From Treponema sp. (GTDB lineage Bacteria; Spirochaetota; Spirochaetia; Treponematales; Breznakiellaceae), in the NCBI GenBank assembly GCA_031266635.1, contig JAISAN010000148.1:1-14714 (forward strand): a DNA stretch of 14,714 nucleotides, read 5' to 3'. Every line of letters begins with the position of its first letter. Positions within the stretch are counted from its first letter, which is position 1. Of the stretch, positions 7,307 to 14,700 are shown one piece after another. The notes beneath the pieces were generated by a model, which saw nothing but the letters and a program-made list of their open reading frames with translations, ran no database searches and was not told the origin of the DNA. Both the position numbers and the translations under genes were made by a program.

Positions 7307-7891
7307 CTACTCCGCGGCTTTTTCTTCCGGTTCTTTCCCGGCGGCCTTTTCTTTTTTACCCGTCTTCGCGTTCCCGCCGCCGGAGGCTTTTTCTTCCGCC
7401 GCGTTCCCGGCGGCCTTCTCTTTTTTACCGGCCTTCGCGTCTCCGCTGCCGGGGGCTTTTTTACCGGCTTTGCCGGCTGCTTTATCCGCGGCGCCGCCTT
7501 TTTTGGCTTTCTTGCCGGTCTCTTCGGTGTCCAGCTTGTAGTCCACCAGTTCCAGAATCACCACTTCCGAAGCGTCGCCCTGCCGTTCCCCGAGTTTGAT
7601 AATCCGGGTATAGCCGCCGGGCCGTTCCTTCATCCGCTGGGCAATACTGGTAAAAAGTTTCGCCACAATCCCTTCGTCAAAAAGGCGGCTCGAAACGATC
7701 CGCCGGTTATGAACCGTATCGACCTTGGCACGGGTAATGAGCTTTTCCGCGCTCCGGCGCACCGCCAGAGCCTTGGCCTTGGTCGTCCGGATCCGTTCAT
7801 ACCTGAACAGAGAAGTTACCATATTACGGTGAAGGGCTTTCCGGTGAGCCGCCATTCGTTCAAGGGGGTTAAAACCTCTCCTATGCTTCAT
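7307..7891 (-). CDS. rplQ: 50S ribosomal protein L17 (bL17) with a long repetitive C-terminal tail
   Basis: Residues 1-120 are a normal L17 ([17 protein letters not shown], then [11 protein letters not shown]), a large-subunit protein that binds 23S rRNA near the exit tunnel. The protein is 194 residues where about 120 is usual. The extra 74 residues are a Lys/Ala/Gly/Glu-rich disordered tail that includes two copies of a 23-residue unit ([11 protein letters not shown]). The ATG at 7891 overlaps the end of rpoA by 11 bases, and AAAAGGAAA lies upstream. The TAG stop overlaps the ribosome binding site of the zinc-ribbon gene. Confidence 0.96.
   Translation of the reverse strand: MKHRRGFNPLERMAAHRKALHRNMVTSLFRYERIRTTKAKALAVRRSAEKLITRAKVDTVHNRRIVSSRLFDEGIVAKLFTSIAQRMKERPGGYTRIIKLGERQGDASEVVILELVDYKLDTEETGKKAKKGGAADKAAGKAGKKAPGSGDAKAGKKEKAAGNAAEEKASGGGNAKTGKKEKAAGKEPEEKAAE
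7310..7441 (-). repeat. rplQ: Tandem 69-base repeat encoding the L17 tail
   Basis: Residues 151-173 (7373-7441) and 174-194 (7310-7372) of L17 repeat each other in the pattern [D/N][11 protein letters not shown] followed by EEKA. The DNA repeats too (the block TTCCCGGCGGCCTT recurs at a 69-base spacing), so the unit probably arose by recent duplication and may vary in copy number between strains. Confidence 0.75.
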
Positions 7892-8936
7892 CTTCCGTTT
7901 CCTTTTGAGGGCTAATCCGCACCGCGTTTTTCAGAATATTCATATCGGTAATCCCCAGACCCAGGTTCCACTCCTTGAGTTTTTCCTTGATCTCCAGGAG
8001 AGATTTCTTCCCGAAATTCCGGGTCTTGGCGATATCGTCTTCTGTTTTCCGGGTCAGTTCCCCGATGGTTTTAATATTGGCGTTTTTCAGGCAGTTTGAG
8101 GAACGGACGCTCAATTCCAGTTCCTCCACCGGGGTATTAAGAATCTGACGGATCCGCTCATCATCCTCGTCAAAATCCTCATCGGCCCCCAGATTGTTTT
8201 CATCAAAATTGATAAAAACCGAAAAATGATCCTTGGCGATCTTCGCCGCTTCCGCTAGGGCGTCATCGGGTTTTACCGTACCGTCGGTCCAAACCTCAAG
8301 AATCAGCTTGTCGTAATCGCTCCGCTGGCCTACCCTGGTGGGCTCTACGGTGAACTTTACTTTTTTGACCGGCGAAAAGATCGCGTCCACGGGGATGGTA
8401 CCGATTACGTCAACATAATGCTCATTCGTATCGGAGGGAACATAACCCCGCCCCAGGTCTACCTGAACCTCAAAATCAAGCTTGGCGTTATCCATCATGG
8501 TCATCACATGCCGGTTACCGCTCAAGATTTCAAGCTGCCCGGTCCGGGCAAAATCATCGCTTTTAATTTCCCCCTTGCCCGACCATTCGTAAAGGAGAAT
8601 ATCCTGCTCCACATCGTCGGGCAGTTTCAGCCGGATCTGCTTGAGGTTATTGATTACTTCCAGGGTATCCTCGACAATATTCGGGATAGTTTCAAATTCA
8701 CTGGAAACACTATGGGCAACTCCTTCACTGTCATAAGCGGTAATCTTCACTGCGGTAATCGCGTATCCCTGAATTGAAGAAAGGAGGACCCGCCGCAGGG
8801 TATTACCAACTGTCGTACCGAAACCCGGTTCGAAAGGAGCCGCGATGAACCTGCCGTAATTCTGTTTCAGTTCACCATGCTCAAAGATGATACCTTTTGG
8901 GCGTTTGAATCCTTTAAGAAGGTTCTTACGGGCCAT
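7881..8936 (-). CDS. rpoA: DNA-directed RNA polymerase alpha subunit
   Basis: Alpha dimerises through its N-terminal domain to nucleate assembly of RNA polymerase, and it contacts promoter UP elements and activators through its C-terminal domain. The 351-residue product shows the N-terminal dimerisation domain (about 1-235; [21 protein letters not shown] near 34-54), an acidic linker (248-262, DEDFDEDDE) and the helix-hairpin-helix C-terminal domain (about 268-330). The DNA-binding residues expected of that domain are present: R278, N281, K284, G309, K311 and S312. The linker and the 20-residue tail after the C-terminal domain make it slightly longer than E. coli alpha. TAAGGAGG, formed with the rpsD stop codon, is its ribosome binding site, so the two genes are coupled. 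Confidence 0.97.
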   Translation of the reverse strand: MARKNLLKGFKRPKGIIFEHGELKQNYGRFIAAPFEPGFGTTVGNTLRRVLLSSIQGYAITAVKITAYDSEGVAHSVSSEFETIPNIVEDTLEVINNLKQIRLKLPDDVEQDILLYEWSGKGEIKSDDFARTGQLEILSGNRHVMTMMDNAKLDFEVQVDLGRGYVPSDTNEHYVDVIGTIPVDAIFSPVKKVKFTVEPTRVGQRSDYDKLILEVWTDGTVKPDDALAEAAKIAKDHFSVFINFDENNLGADEDFDEDDERIRQILNTPVEELELSVRSSNCLKNANIKTIGELTRKTEDDIAKTRNFGKKSLLEIKEKLKEWNLGLGITDMNILKNAVRISPQKETEDEA

Positions 8937-8945
8937 GTGGCCTCC

Positions 8946-9581
8946 TTATTTAGAATATAATTCGACGATCATCTGTTCCTTGACATCCCCAAGGTCGGTA
9001 ATATCACTGCGCCGGGGCGCGGCAAGGAACTTGCCCTTCATCTCGTCGGGATCAAGGGAAAGCCAGGGCATCACCCCGGATTTGCCGAATTCTTTTAACG
9101 AATCTTTGATTATCACCATGTTTTTGCCCGAATCGCCAATGCTAATCTCATCTTCCGGTTTGACCAGAAAAGAAGGAACATTCACCCGCTTGCCGTTTAC
9201 CCGCACATGGCCGTGCAAAACAATCTGCCGGGCCTGGCTTCTGCTGGAGGCAAAACGCAGACGGTACACCACATTGTCGAGCCGTTTTTCCAGTAATACA
9301 AACAGGTTCTCGCCCGTAATACCGGGCATCCTGAGGGCCCGCTCAAAAAACAGGCTGAACTGCCTTTCCTGCATACCGTAGATCCGCTTAAGTTTCTGCT
9401 TCTCCCTAAGCTGCAGCCGGTAATCCGAAAATTTTCCCAGCCGCGCCTTGGGGTCTTTGCCGGGGGCGGGCCGCTTTTTGTTGATCGGACATTTATCGCT
9501 TTTACAGCGGTTGCCCTTGAGCATAAGTTTCTTCTGCTCCGTCCGGCACAGGCGGCAAACGGGTCCGGTATATCTTGCCAT
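8946..9581 (-). CDS. rpsD: 30S ribosomal protein S4 (uS4), zinc-binding type
   Basis: S4 is a primary 16S rRNA binder that starts assembly of the small-subunit body and, in other bacteria, represses its own operon. The 211-residue product has the N-terminal four-Cys zinc site C9-x2-C12-x13-C26-x4-C31 and the S4 RNA-binding domain (RLDNVVYRLRF, SRSQARQIVLHGHVRVNGK). The start is ATG at 9581 because MARYTGPVCRLC is the family N-terminus and AAGGAGAG lies eight bases upstream. The frame stays open to 9716, but that part overlaps rpsK out of frame. Its presence beside rpsK makes the structured leader at 9982-10086 a plausible S4 target. Confidence 0.97.
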   Translation of the reverse strand: MARYTGPVCRLCRTEQKKLMLKGNRCKSDKCPINKKRPAPGKDPKARLGKFSDYRLQLREKQKLKRIYGMQERQFSLFFERALRMPGITGENLFVLLEKRLDNVVYRLRFASSRSQARQIVLHGHVRVNGKRVNVPSFLVKPEDEISIGDSGKNMVIIKDSLKEFGKSGVMPWLSLDPDEMKGKFLAAPRRSDITDLGDVKEQMIVELYSK

Positions 9582-9597
9582 ACTTATTCTCTCCTTC

Positions 9598-9981
9598 TCA
9601 GATACGCCGGGTTTTCCGCGGCCTGCAGCCGTTATGCGGGATCGGGGTAACATCGTTAATCGATCGCACCTTGATACCCAGGGCTCCGAGCTGACGAATC
9701 GCCGATTCCCGCCCAATGCCGGGCCCCTTCACGTACACATGCACTTCCCGGAGCCCCACCTGCAGGGCCTTCTGGGCCGCGGTTTCAGTAACGGTCTGGG
9801 CCGCAAAGGGCGTTGATTTTTTCGCCCCCCTGAAACCCAGCCCGCCGGAACTTGCCCAAGATACGGCATTCCCCATGAGATCGGTAATCGTCACAATTGT
9901 ATTGTTAAAGGTTGCCTGAATATAGACATTACCTTCATATACGGATTTTTTCTCTTTCCGCTTCTTTGTATTAGCAGCCAC
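9598..9981 (-). CDS. rpsK: 30S ribosomal protein S11 (uS11)
   Basis: S11 lines the platform of the small subunit near the mRNA exit. The 127-residue product has the family signature across residues 20-127 ([57 protein letters not shown]). The start is GTG (9979-9981), a weaker codon than the ATG of most of its operon neighbours, preceded by GGAGG four bases upstream. The 105-base gap before it is much longer than most junctions in this operon and is highly structured (see the leader entry), so its translation is probably controlled. Confidence 0.97.
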   Translation of the reverse strand: MAANTKKRKEKKSVYEGNVYIQATFNNTIVTITDLMGNAVSWASSGGLGFRGAKKSTPFAAQTVTETAAQKALQVGLREVHVYVKGPGIGRESAIRQLGALGIKVRSINDVTPIPHNGCRPRKTRRI

Positions 9982-10086
9982 GCTTCCTCCAAAAATGGTA
10001 CGGAGAAATTACCATTTAATTTCTCCGGAATTAAAAACCCTGAGCCAATGGACTTGTTCTGAAACTGAAGTTTCCGAACAACTCTA
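9982..10086 (-). promoter_or_regulatory. Structured leader of rpsK-rpsD, candidate translational control element
   Basis: The gap between rpsM and rpsK holds two hairpins. Nearest the start codon, 10018-10027 pairs perfectly with 10001-10010 (ten pairs, seven-base loop). The loop bases 10010-10017 are in turn complementary to 9993-10000, a pseudoknot-like arrangement. The downstream arm (10002-10008, UUUCUCC) can instead pair with the Shine-Dalgarno GGAGGAA (9984-9990; seven pairs, one G-U). The upstream arm would thus act as an anti-anti-Shine-Dalgarno. A second hairpin, 10054-10066 with 10069-10081, has 12 of 13 pairs. There is no T run, so it is not a terminator. Control by S4, encoded two genes on, is an inference from known S4 autoregulation in other bacteria. 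Confidence 0.6.
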
Positions 10087-10452
10087 CTATTTCTTCTTAC
10101 CGGCGACCGTTTTCTTTTTACCCTTCCGGGTCCGGGCATTGGTCCGGGTCCGCTGTCCCCTAAGGGGAAGCCCCTTGCGGTGCCGGAGCCCCCGGTAACA
10201 GCCAATATCCATAAGCCGCTTGATATTCAGGGCCACTTCCGTCCGGAGCCGCCCCTCAACTTTATAGTCGCTCTCGATAATCTGCCGCAGTTCATTCAAC
10301 TCCTCCGGGGACAGATCATTGATAAGCCGGGAGGGATCGATTTTTGCTTTTTCACAAATCTCCTCCCCACTGGGCCGGCCTATTCCGTAGATATAGGTCA
10401 AGGCGATGTTCACGTGTTTATTTGGGAGGTCAACCCCCACTAGACGCGCCAT
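10087..10452 (-). CDS. rpsM: 30S ribosomal protein S13 (uS13)
   Basis: S13 sits at the head of the small subunit and contacts the P-site tRNA and the large subunit through its tail. The 121-residue product starts [14 protein letters not shown], has the helix-two-turn-helix region ([14 protein letters not shown]) and ends in the conserved [20 protein letters not shown] followed by a Lys-rich tail. ATG at 10452 has AGGAGA at a good distance. It follows rpmJ by eight bases. A 105-base structured leader separates it from rpsK, so rpsM and rpsK-rpsD may be regulated separately. Confidence 0.97.
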   Translation of the reverse strand: MARLVGVDLPNKHVNIALTYIYGIGRPSGEEICEKAKIDPSRLINDLSPEELNELRQIIESDYKVEGRLRTEVALNIKRLMDIGCYRGLRHRKGLPLRGQRTRTNARTRKGKKKTVAGKKK

Positions 10453-10460
10453 AAATTCTC

Positions 10461-10574
10461 CTAACCCTGTTTCTGCTTATGCTTGGGGTTCTGACAAATA
10501 ATACGGATTACTCCGTTCCGCTTGATCACCTTACATTTGTCGCAGATGGGCTTCACACTTGTCCGGACTTTCAT
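10461..10574 (-). CDS. rpmJ: 50S ribosomal protein L36 (bL36), zinc-binding type
   Basis: This 37-residue protein ([14 protein letters not shown], ending [11 protein letters not shown]) is the smallest large-subunit protein and helps fold 23S rRNA around a zinc ion. The ligand set C11-x2-C14-x12-C27-x4-H32 is complete, so it is the zinc-containing (C+) form. AAGGGAG lies upstream of ATG at 10574. It follows secY by 108 bases, with no adk, map or infA between them. Confidence 0.96.
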   Translation of the reverse strand: MKVRTSVKPICDKCKVIKRNGVIRIICQNPKHKQKQG

Positions 10575-10682
10575 CCATATACTCCCTTAAAACCTTCAAT
10601 TTGAAACAGTTTCATCTTAAAATAAAATACCCGTCATAATCAACATACCTCCGCCGCAGACCAGGCAGGGCCTTCCCCGCTT

Positions 10683-12011
10683 CTACAAATTCCGTCCCCG
10701 GAGCCGTCCCCGCCGGGTCAAACCTTCATGGTGGTGCATTTTCAAAAGCCCTTCCACCTGGCTCATGGTGTCCAAATCCACCCCCACCAGAATCAGCAGT
10801 GAAGTTCCGCCCATGAGGTAGGAAATGGAAGAGGGAAATTTAAAAGCCCACTGAATAAAGGTGGGAATAACCGCGATCAGGGCCAAATACAGGGAACCGG
10901 GAAGGACGATCCGGTTCAGGATTTTGGTGAGGTATTCCTCAATCCGTTCCGTTCTGATCCCCGGAATGGAGCCGCCGTTTTCGCGGATGTTTTTGGCAAT
11001 CTCAATAGGGTTCAAGCTCACCTGGGTATAAAAGTAGGCAAAAAAGATGATCAGCAGCACATAGAGGATATTGTACAGGGCGCCCCGGGGACTCAATACC
11101 CGGGATACCGCCGCAAGCCAGGCCACATTCCCGCCGATGGTCGAAGCGATCTGAAGGGGAAACGTGAGGATTGAGGAGGCAAAAATAACCGGGATAACCC
11201 CCGACGGGTTGATTTTGAAGGGAATATAGGTATTCTGGGCGCCATACATTTTACGGCCCACCACCCGCTTGGCGTAATTCACCGGAATTTTTCGCTGGCC
11301 CTGCTGTTCAAAGACCACCAGGGCTACCACCGCCACAAACATCACCAGAACCACGATCACAAACACCAGATTCAGGTCCCCGGCCCGTACCCGATCGATC
11401 AGTTCCCAGATCGCCTGGGGCAGCCGGGCCACAATACCGGCGAAGATCAAAAGGGATATGCCGTTACCGATACCCCGCCGGGTAATCTGCTCCCCAATCC
11501 ACATAAGGAACATGGTCCCGGTAGTAACGGTAAGGATGGCGATAATGGTAAAAGACACAAGCCCGATACTGAGAAGATTCGGCACGCTCCGGGAAATACT
11601 CTGGGCGTACTGGGTAACCGCGAAAGACTGGATAAGACAGACCACCACGGTCCCTATCCGCTGGTATCCCTGAATCTTTTTCCGGCCCCCCTCTTCCTGG
11701 GAGATTTTTTTCAGGCTGGGGAATACGATGAGCAAAAGCTGCATGATGATCGACATGGAAATATAGGGCATAATCCCCAGCATGAAGACCGAGAAATTCG
11801 AGAAGGCGCCGCCGGCGAAGAAATCGAGATAATCCACAATGGGATTCCCCGAATTCGTCTGGGAAAGAAAATAGGCGGAAAGCTCCCGGACATTGATCCC
11901 CGGTATGGGAAGTACCGCGCCGATACGGAATACCACCAGCATCAGGGCGGTAAAGATTACCCGCTCCCGGAGCTCCTTAACCCTGAAAATACCAACCAGC
12001 GGATTAGCCAT
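10683..12011 (-). CDS. secY: Protein translocase subunit SecY
   Basis: SecY is the pore of the Sec channel, which moves unfolded proteins across, or into, the inner membrane with SecE, SecG and SecA. The 442-residue product has about ten membrane helices (roughly 19-38, 70-95, 117-137, 147-170, 180-200, 213-235, 270-291, 310-331, 368-389, 394-413). Family landmarks are the PIPGIN segment (35-40), the cytosolic loop GQRKIPVNYAKR (238-249), GIRTERIEEYL (351-361) and GGTSLLILVGVDLDTMSQVE (401-420). The ATG at 12011 overlaps the rplO stop by eight bases, with a G-rich, weak ribosome binding site, so translation is probably coupled to L15. The C-terminal HHHEGLTRRGRLRGRNL is basic and faces the cytosol. 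Confidence 0.97.
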   Translation of the reverse strand: MANPLVGIFRVKELRERVIFTALMLVVFRIGAVLPIPGINVRELSAYFLSQTNSGNPIVDYLDFFAGGAFSNFSVFMLGIMPYISMSIIMQLLLIVFPSLKKISQEEGGRKKIQGYQRIGTVVVCLIQSFAVTQYAQSISRSVPNLLSIGLVSFTIIAILTVTTGTMFLMWIGEQITRRGIGNGISLLIFAGIVARLPQAIWELIDRVRAGDLNLVFVIVVLVMFVAVVALVVFEQQGQRKIPVNYAKRVVGRKMYGAQNTYIPFKINPSGVIPVIFASSILTFPLQIASTIGGNVAWLAAVSRVLSPRGALYNILYVLLIIFFAYFYTQVSLNPIEIAKNIRENGGSIPGIRTERIEEYLTKILNRIVLPGSLYLALIAVIPTFIQWAFKFPSSISYLMGGTSLLILVGVDLDTMSQVEGLLKMHHHEGLTRRGRLRGRNL

Positions 12012-12540
12012 TCACGCCCCCGCTATTCTGTGCGGCGCCGGTCTTTTTTTTCGCGGCGCCCTGCTTTGGGGGATGCAGAGTAAGTTCCCCCCCGGCCTTT
12101 TCGATTTTTTCCTTTGCCGAGGCGGAAACCGCCGCCACCGCAAAAGAAAGTTTTTTGGTCAGTTCCCCGTTTCCAAGGATCTTCACCGGAACCGCCACCG
12201 TCAGGGCGCCGTTCTTTTTGTTTCCGTCGATAAGCCGTTTTTCATAAAGCGAATGAAGATCCACGGTTTCTCCGCCATTGTACCGTTTTTCGATCTCGGC
12301 CAGATTAACCGTCTGGTATTCTTTTTTAAAGGGATAATTGGAAAAACCCCGGTGGGCAAGCCGCCGGTACAGGGGCATCTGACCGCCCTCAAACCCCGCA
12401 TAGGTTTTGCCGCCGGACCGGGCCTTTTGCCCCTTGTTTCCTTTTCCGGCGGTGGTACCCCGGCCCGAACCCTGCCCGCGGCCAAGAATCCGCTTCTTTT
12501 TATTGGCGCCCGCTGGGGCGTGTAGGTCAAAATCGTGCAT
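12004..12540 (-). CDS. rplO: 50S ribosomal protein L15 (uL15) with a C-terminal extension
   Basis: L15 is a late-assembly large-subunit protein with a long Gly/Arg/Lys-rich extension threading 23S rRNA. The 178-residue product shows this N-terminal part (GRGQGSGRGTTAGKGNKGQK, 20-39; FEGGQMPLYRRLAHRGF, 50-66) and the globular C-terminal part ending near residue 156 (KAGGELTLHP). Residues 157-178 (KQGAAKKKTGAAQNSGGVNG and flanks) are an extra low-complexity tail beyond the usual 145-150 residues. GGGAGATAAAC precedes ATG at 12540. The stop overlaps the secY start by eight bases. Confidence 0.96.
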   Translation of the reverse strand: MHDFDLHAPAGANKKKRILGRGQGSGRGTTAGKGNKGQKARSGGKTYAGFEGGQMPLYRRLAHRGFSNYPFKKEYQTVNLAEIEKRYNGGETVDLHSLYEKRLIDGNKKNGALTVAVPVKILGNGELTKKLSFAVAAVSASAKEKIEKAGGELTLHPPKQGAAKKKTGAAQNSGGVNG

Positions 12541-12555
12541 GTTTATCTCCCGTCA

Positions 12556-12570
12556 ACCGCCTCAGGCGGT
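12556..12570 (-). other. Small hairpin carrying the rpmD stop codon in its loop
   Basis: On the minus strand ACCGCC-TGA-GGCGGT forms six G-C-rich pairs around a three-base loop that is exactly the rpmD stop codon (12562-12564). It lies just upstream of the rplO ribosome binding site. It may slow or recycle terminating ribosomes, or it may be incidental. Confidence 0.45.
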
Positions 12571-12753
12571 CGGAACATCCTCCACCGAAACCAGGTGGGA
12601 AACAACTTTTACCATCCCCAAAATTTCCGGGCTCGCTTCCTGCTCAACGGAAGAACCGATCTTCCGCAGACCCAGGGAACGGACCGTGGCCCGCTGTTTG
12701 GGCAGGGTTCCGATGGTACTCCGCACCAGACGAATCCGTATCTTCCGCGCCAT
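12562..12753 (-). CDS. rpmD: 50S ribosomal protein L30 (uL30)
   Basis: The 63-residue product (MARKIRIRLVRSTIGTLPKQRATVRSLG) matches bacterial L30, a small beta-alpha-beta protein on the large subunit. The ATG at 12753 starts two bases after the rpsE stop (TAAATATG). A GTG four codons upstream at 12765 is also in frame but would overlap rpsE and add MGLN, which is not typical of the family. The ribosome binding site is the GGGG run within the last codons of rpsE, so it is translationally coupled. Confidence 0.95.
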   Translation of the reverse strand: MARKIRIRLVRSTIGTLPKQRATVRSLGLRKIGSSVEQEASPEILGMVKVVSHLVSVEDVPTA

Positions 12754-12755
12754 AT

Positions 12756-13289
12756 TTAACCCCACAATTCGTTCAGGGGCTTGCCCCGGTTTTTGGCCAC
12801 CGCTTTAGCGTCCATCATCTTGCTGATACAGTCAAAAGCGGCTTTTACCACGTTGTATTGACTGGAAGCGCCAATGGACTTGCTCAACACATCGGTAACG
12901 CCCCCCGCCTCCATGATGGCCCGGACGGGCCCTCCGGCGATGATTCCCGTTCCCGAACAGGCGGGTTTCAGCAGTACCCGGGAAGCTTTAAAGACCCCCA
13001 GGGTCTCATGGGGAATGGTGCCATTCTTCACCGGCAGCTGCACCATATTCCGCTTGGCCTTTTCCACACTCTTGCGGATCGCCTCGGACACATCATTGGC
13101 CTTGCCGAAACCATAGCCCACCTTGCCTTTCCGGTCGCCAATGACCGTGAGAGCGGAAAAGGAAAAACGCCGGCCGCCCTTGACGACCTTGGCGGTCCGG
13201 TTCAGCTTAACCAGCTTTTCAACAAATTCCTTTTCCGGGGCCTCCCGGTCCCGGTTTCTGTCTCTATCCCTGTCCCGTGAATGTTCCAT
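12756..13289 (-). CDS. rpsE: 30S ribosomal protein S5 (uS5)
   Basis: S5 sits on the back of the small subunit at the mRNA entrance and affects decoding accuracy. Of 177 residues, about 20-85 form the double-stranded-RNA-binding-like domain (EFVEKLVKLNRTAKVVKGGRR) and the rest the C-terminal domain (GTIPHETLGVF, LLKPACSGTGIIAGG, VRAIMEAGGVTDVLSKSIG). The first 16 residues are an unusual Arg-Asp repeat (RDRDRDRNRDRE). The Shine-Dalgarno GGGGGCGGA is fused to the rplR stop codon (TAG). Confidence 0.97.
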   Translation of the reverse strand: MEHSRDRDRDRNRDREAPEKEFVEKLVKLNRTAKVVKGGRRFSFSALTVIGDRKGKVGYGFGKANDVSEAIRKSVEKAKRNMVQLPVKNGTIPHETLGVFKASRVLLKPACSGTGIIAGGPVRAIMEAGGVTDVLSKSIGASSQYNVVKAAFDCISKMMDAKAVAKNRGKPLNELWG

Positions 13290-13297
13290 TCCGCCCC

Positions 13298-13660
13298 CTA
13301 AAACTGGATCCCGGCTTTCCGGGCTCCGTCGGCCAACGCCTTGATTACGCCGTGATACAAATACCCGTTCCGGTCAAAAACTACCGTGGAGATGTTTTTT
13401 TCCAGAAGCCGTTTTCCCATTACTTCCCCTAACTGCCCGGCCCCTTCCACCGTAACCTTGATATTCCGAAGGTCTTTCTCCAGCGTGGAAGCGGAAGCCA
13501 GGGTATAGCCCCTGGTGTCATCAACAATCTGAATTGACAGGGACCGGTTACTCCGGGTAACGGTCATCCGGGGCCGTTCGGCGGTACCGGAAATGCTCTT
13601 GCGGATATGTATTTTCCTTTTGAGCCGTTTTCTGTCCTTTTCAAGCATCTTTTGCAACAT
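13298..13660 (-). CDS. rplR: 50S ribosomal protein L18 (uL18)
   Basis: L18 binds 5S rRNA and helps attach it to the large subunit. The 120-residue product has the family pattern: basic N-terminus ([20 protein letters not shown]), [20 protein letters not shown], and the C-terminal [28 protein letters not shown] signature (93-120). GAGGAG lies ten bases before ATG at 13660; an ATG four codons on is an alternative start. It is preceded by a 78-base gap with two stable hairpins, while most junctions between genes here are under 20 bases. Confidence 0.96.
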   Translation of the reverse strand: MLQKMLEKDRKRLKRKIHIRKSISGTAERPRMTVTRSNRSLSIQIVDDTRGYTLASASTLEKDLRNIKVTVEGAGQLGEVMGKRLLEKNISTVVFDRNGYLYHGVIKALADGARKAGIQF

Positions 13661-13738
13661 TACTCAATAACTCCTCTATACCCGTGGAGAAAACCGCTTT
13701 ACGGTTTTCCCCCTAGACGAAATTGCCTTGCAATTTCG
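13661..13738 (-). promoter_or_regulatory. Double-hairpin leader between rplF and rplR
   Basis: Immediately after the rplF stop, 13730-13739 pairs perfectly with 13717-13726 (ten pairs, three-base loop). A second hairpin pairs 13702-13709 with 13689-13696 (eight pairs, five-base loop), extendable across one mismatch by GG/CC. Neither ends in a T run, so neither is a typical intrinsic terminator. Both have the form GAAA-NNNN-loop-complement-TTTC. They could control L18 translation, protect or direct processing of the message, or be short dispersed palindromic repeats. Confidence 0.55.
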
Positions 13739-14278
13739 TTATTTAACCCCGGATTTGCCGACTTTCCGTTTAATCTGTTCATCCTCATACCGGATACCCT
13801 TCCCCTTGTATGGTTCGGGCGGCCGGAGTTTCCGTATCTGGGAGGCAAATTCCCCCACCTGCTGCTTATTGATACCGCTTACCGTCACCTTGCTGCCGGC
13901 GTCGGTAGTAACGGAAAGGCCTTCGGGGATTCCCACAAAAATATCGTTTGAATACCCCAGACTCATACTGAGGAGTTTCCCCTGCACTTCCGCCCGGTAA
14001 CCTACGCCGGTAATAATCAAGGTCTTGCTGAAACCCGCCGAAACGCCTACTACCATATTGTTGAGAAGGTTCCGGTACAGTCCGTGGTAGGCCATAGTCT
14101 GTTTTTCCTCATTGATCCTGCCCACGATGATTTCTCCGCCCCGGTCTTCAAAGCTTATGACGGGGTGGTACTTCTGGGTCAATTTTCCCTTGGGGCCTTC
14201 TACGGTGATCACTTCATCCTGAAAGCTCACCTTGACTCCCTGGGGAACCTTGACCGGTATTTTTCCGATATGCGACAT
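13739..14278 (-). CDS. rplF: 50S ribosomal protein L6 (uL6)
   Basis: L6 lies near the factor-binding region of the large subunit, next to the sarcin-ricin loop. The 179-residue product has two repeated beta-rich domains (about 1-82 and 83-179), starts [15 protein letters not shown] and carries the C-terminal signature [19 protein letters not shown] (149-167). The ribosome binding site AAGAGGAT is fused to the rpsH stop. Its own TAA overlaps the first pair of the downstream hairpin. Confidence 0.97.
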   Translation of the reverse strand: MSHIGKIPVKVPQGVKVSFQDEVITVEGPKGKLTQKYHPVISFEDRGGEIIVGRINEEKQTMAYHGLYRNLLNNMVVGVSAGFSKTLIITGVGYRAEVQGKLLSMSLGYSNDIFVGIPEGLSVTTDAGSKVTVSGINKQQVGEFASQIRKLRPPEPYKGKGIRYEDEQIKRKVGKSGVK

Positions 14279-14287
14279 ATTATCCTC

Positions 14288-14686
14288 TTACCAGACCGTA
14301 CAGATTATCTCGCCGCCGACTTTTTTTTCGGCGGCTTTTTTCCCGGTGGTAACCCCCATCGAAGTTGAAACGATCAGGGTGCCATAGCCGTTGTAAACCC
14401 TCGGCATATTTTTATACCCCATATAAACCCGGCGTCCCGGCTTGGACACCTTTTCGATGCCGTGAATAATCGGGACAGTTGCTTCATCGTATTTCAGGAA
14501 AACCCGGATCACATTGGACCCCTCCTGGTTTGCCTTCTTGAAATTTTTGATATACCCTTCGGTCTTGAGAATCTTGACGATCTCAAGCTTCAGTTTCGAG
14601 GTAGGGATATCAACCTTTTCATGCTTTGCCATTCCGGCGTTCCGGATTTTGGTCAGCATATCCGCAACGGGATCAGAAACGCTCAT
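14288..14686 (-). CDS. rpsH: 30S ribosomal protein S8 (uS8)
   Basis: S8 binds helix 21 of 16S rRNA early in assembly and in E. coli also represses the spc operon. The 132-residue product starts [17 protein letters not shown] and has the C-terminal signature [27 protein letters not shown] (106-132). AGGAGAAAAGG precedes the ATG at 14686. It is packed between the presumed rpsN end and rplF. Confidence 0.97.
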   Translation of the reverse strand: MSVSDPVADMLTKIRNAGMAKHEKVDIPTSKLKLEIVKILKTEGYIKNFKKANQEGSNVIRVFLKYDEATVPIIHGIEKVSKPGRRVYMGYKNMPRVYNGYGTLIVSTSMGVTTGKKAAEKKVGGEIICTVW

Positions 14687-14700
14687 CCTTTTCTCCTACC

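Noticed and set aside
9582..9716. N-terminal extension of rpsD
   Set aside because: It lies within rpsK out of frame, and S4 proteins start at MARY, directly after AAGGAGAG.
9991..10027. rpsK leader hairpin as an intrinsic terminator
   Set aside because: The T run (9991-9995) does not follow the stem directly, and a terminator here would silence rpsK, rpsD, rpoA and rplQ; a translational switch fits better.
10575..10682. Possible promoter or nine-codon leader ORF in the secY-rpmJ gap, and the palindrome TGAAACTGTTTCA at 10602-10614
   Set aside because: The -35-like TTGATT lacks a good -10 at proper spacing, the mini-ORF follows GGAGGT too closely, and the palindrome is short; an internal promoter is possible but not supported.
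11893..12525. 210-codon plus-strand frame opposite secY and rplO
   Set aside because: Antisense shadow of two clear genes with no independent support.
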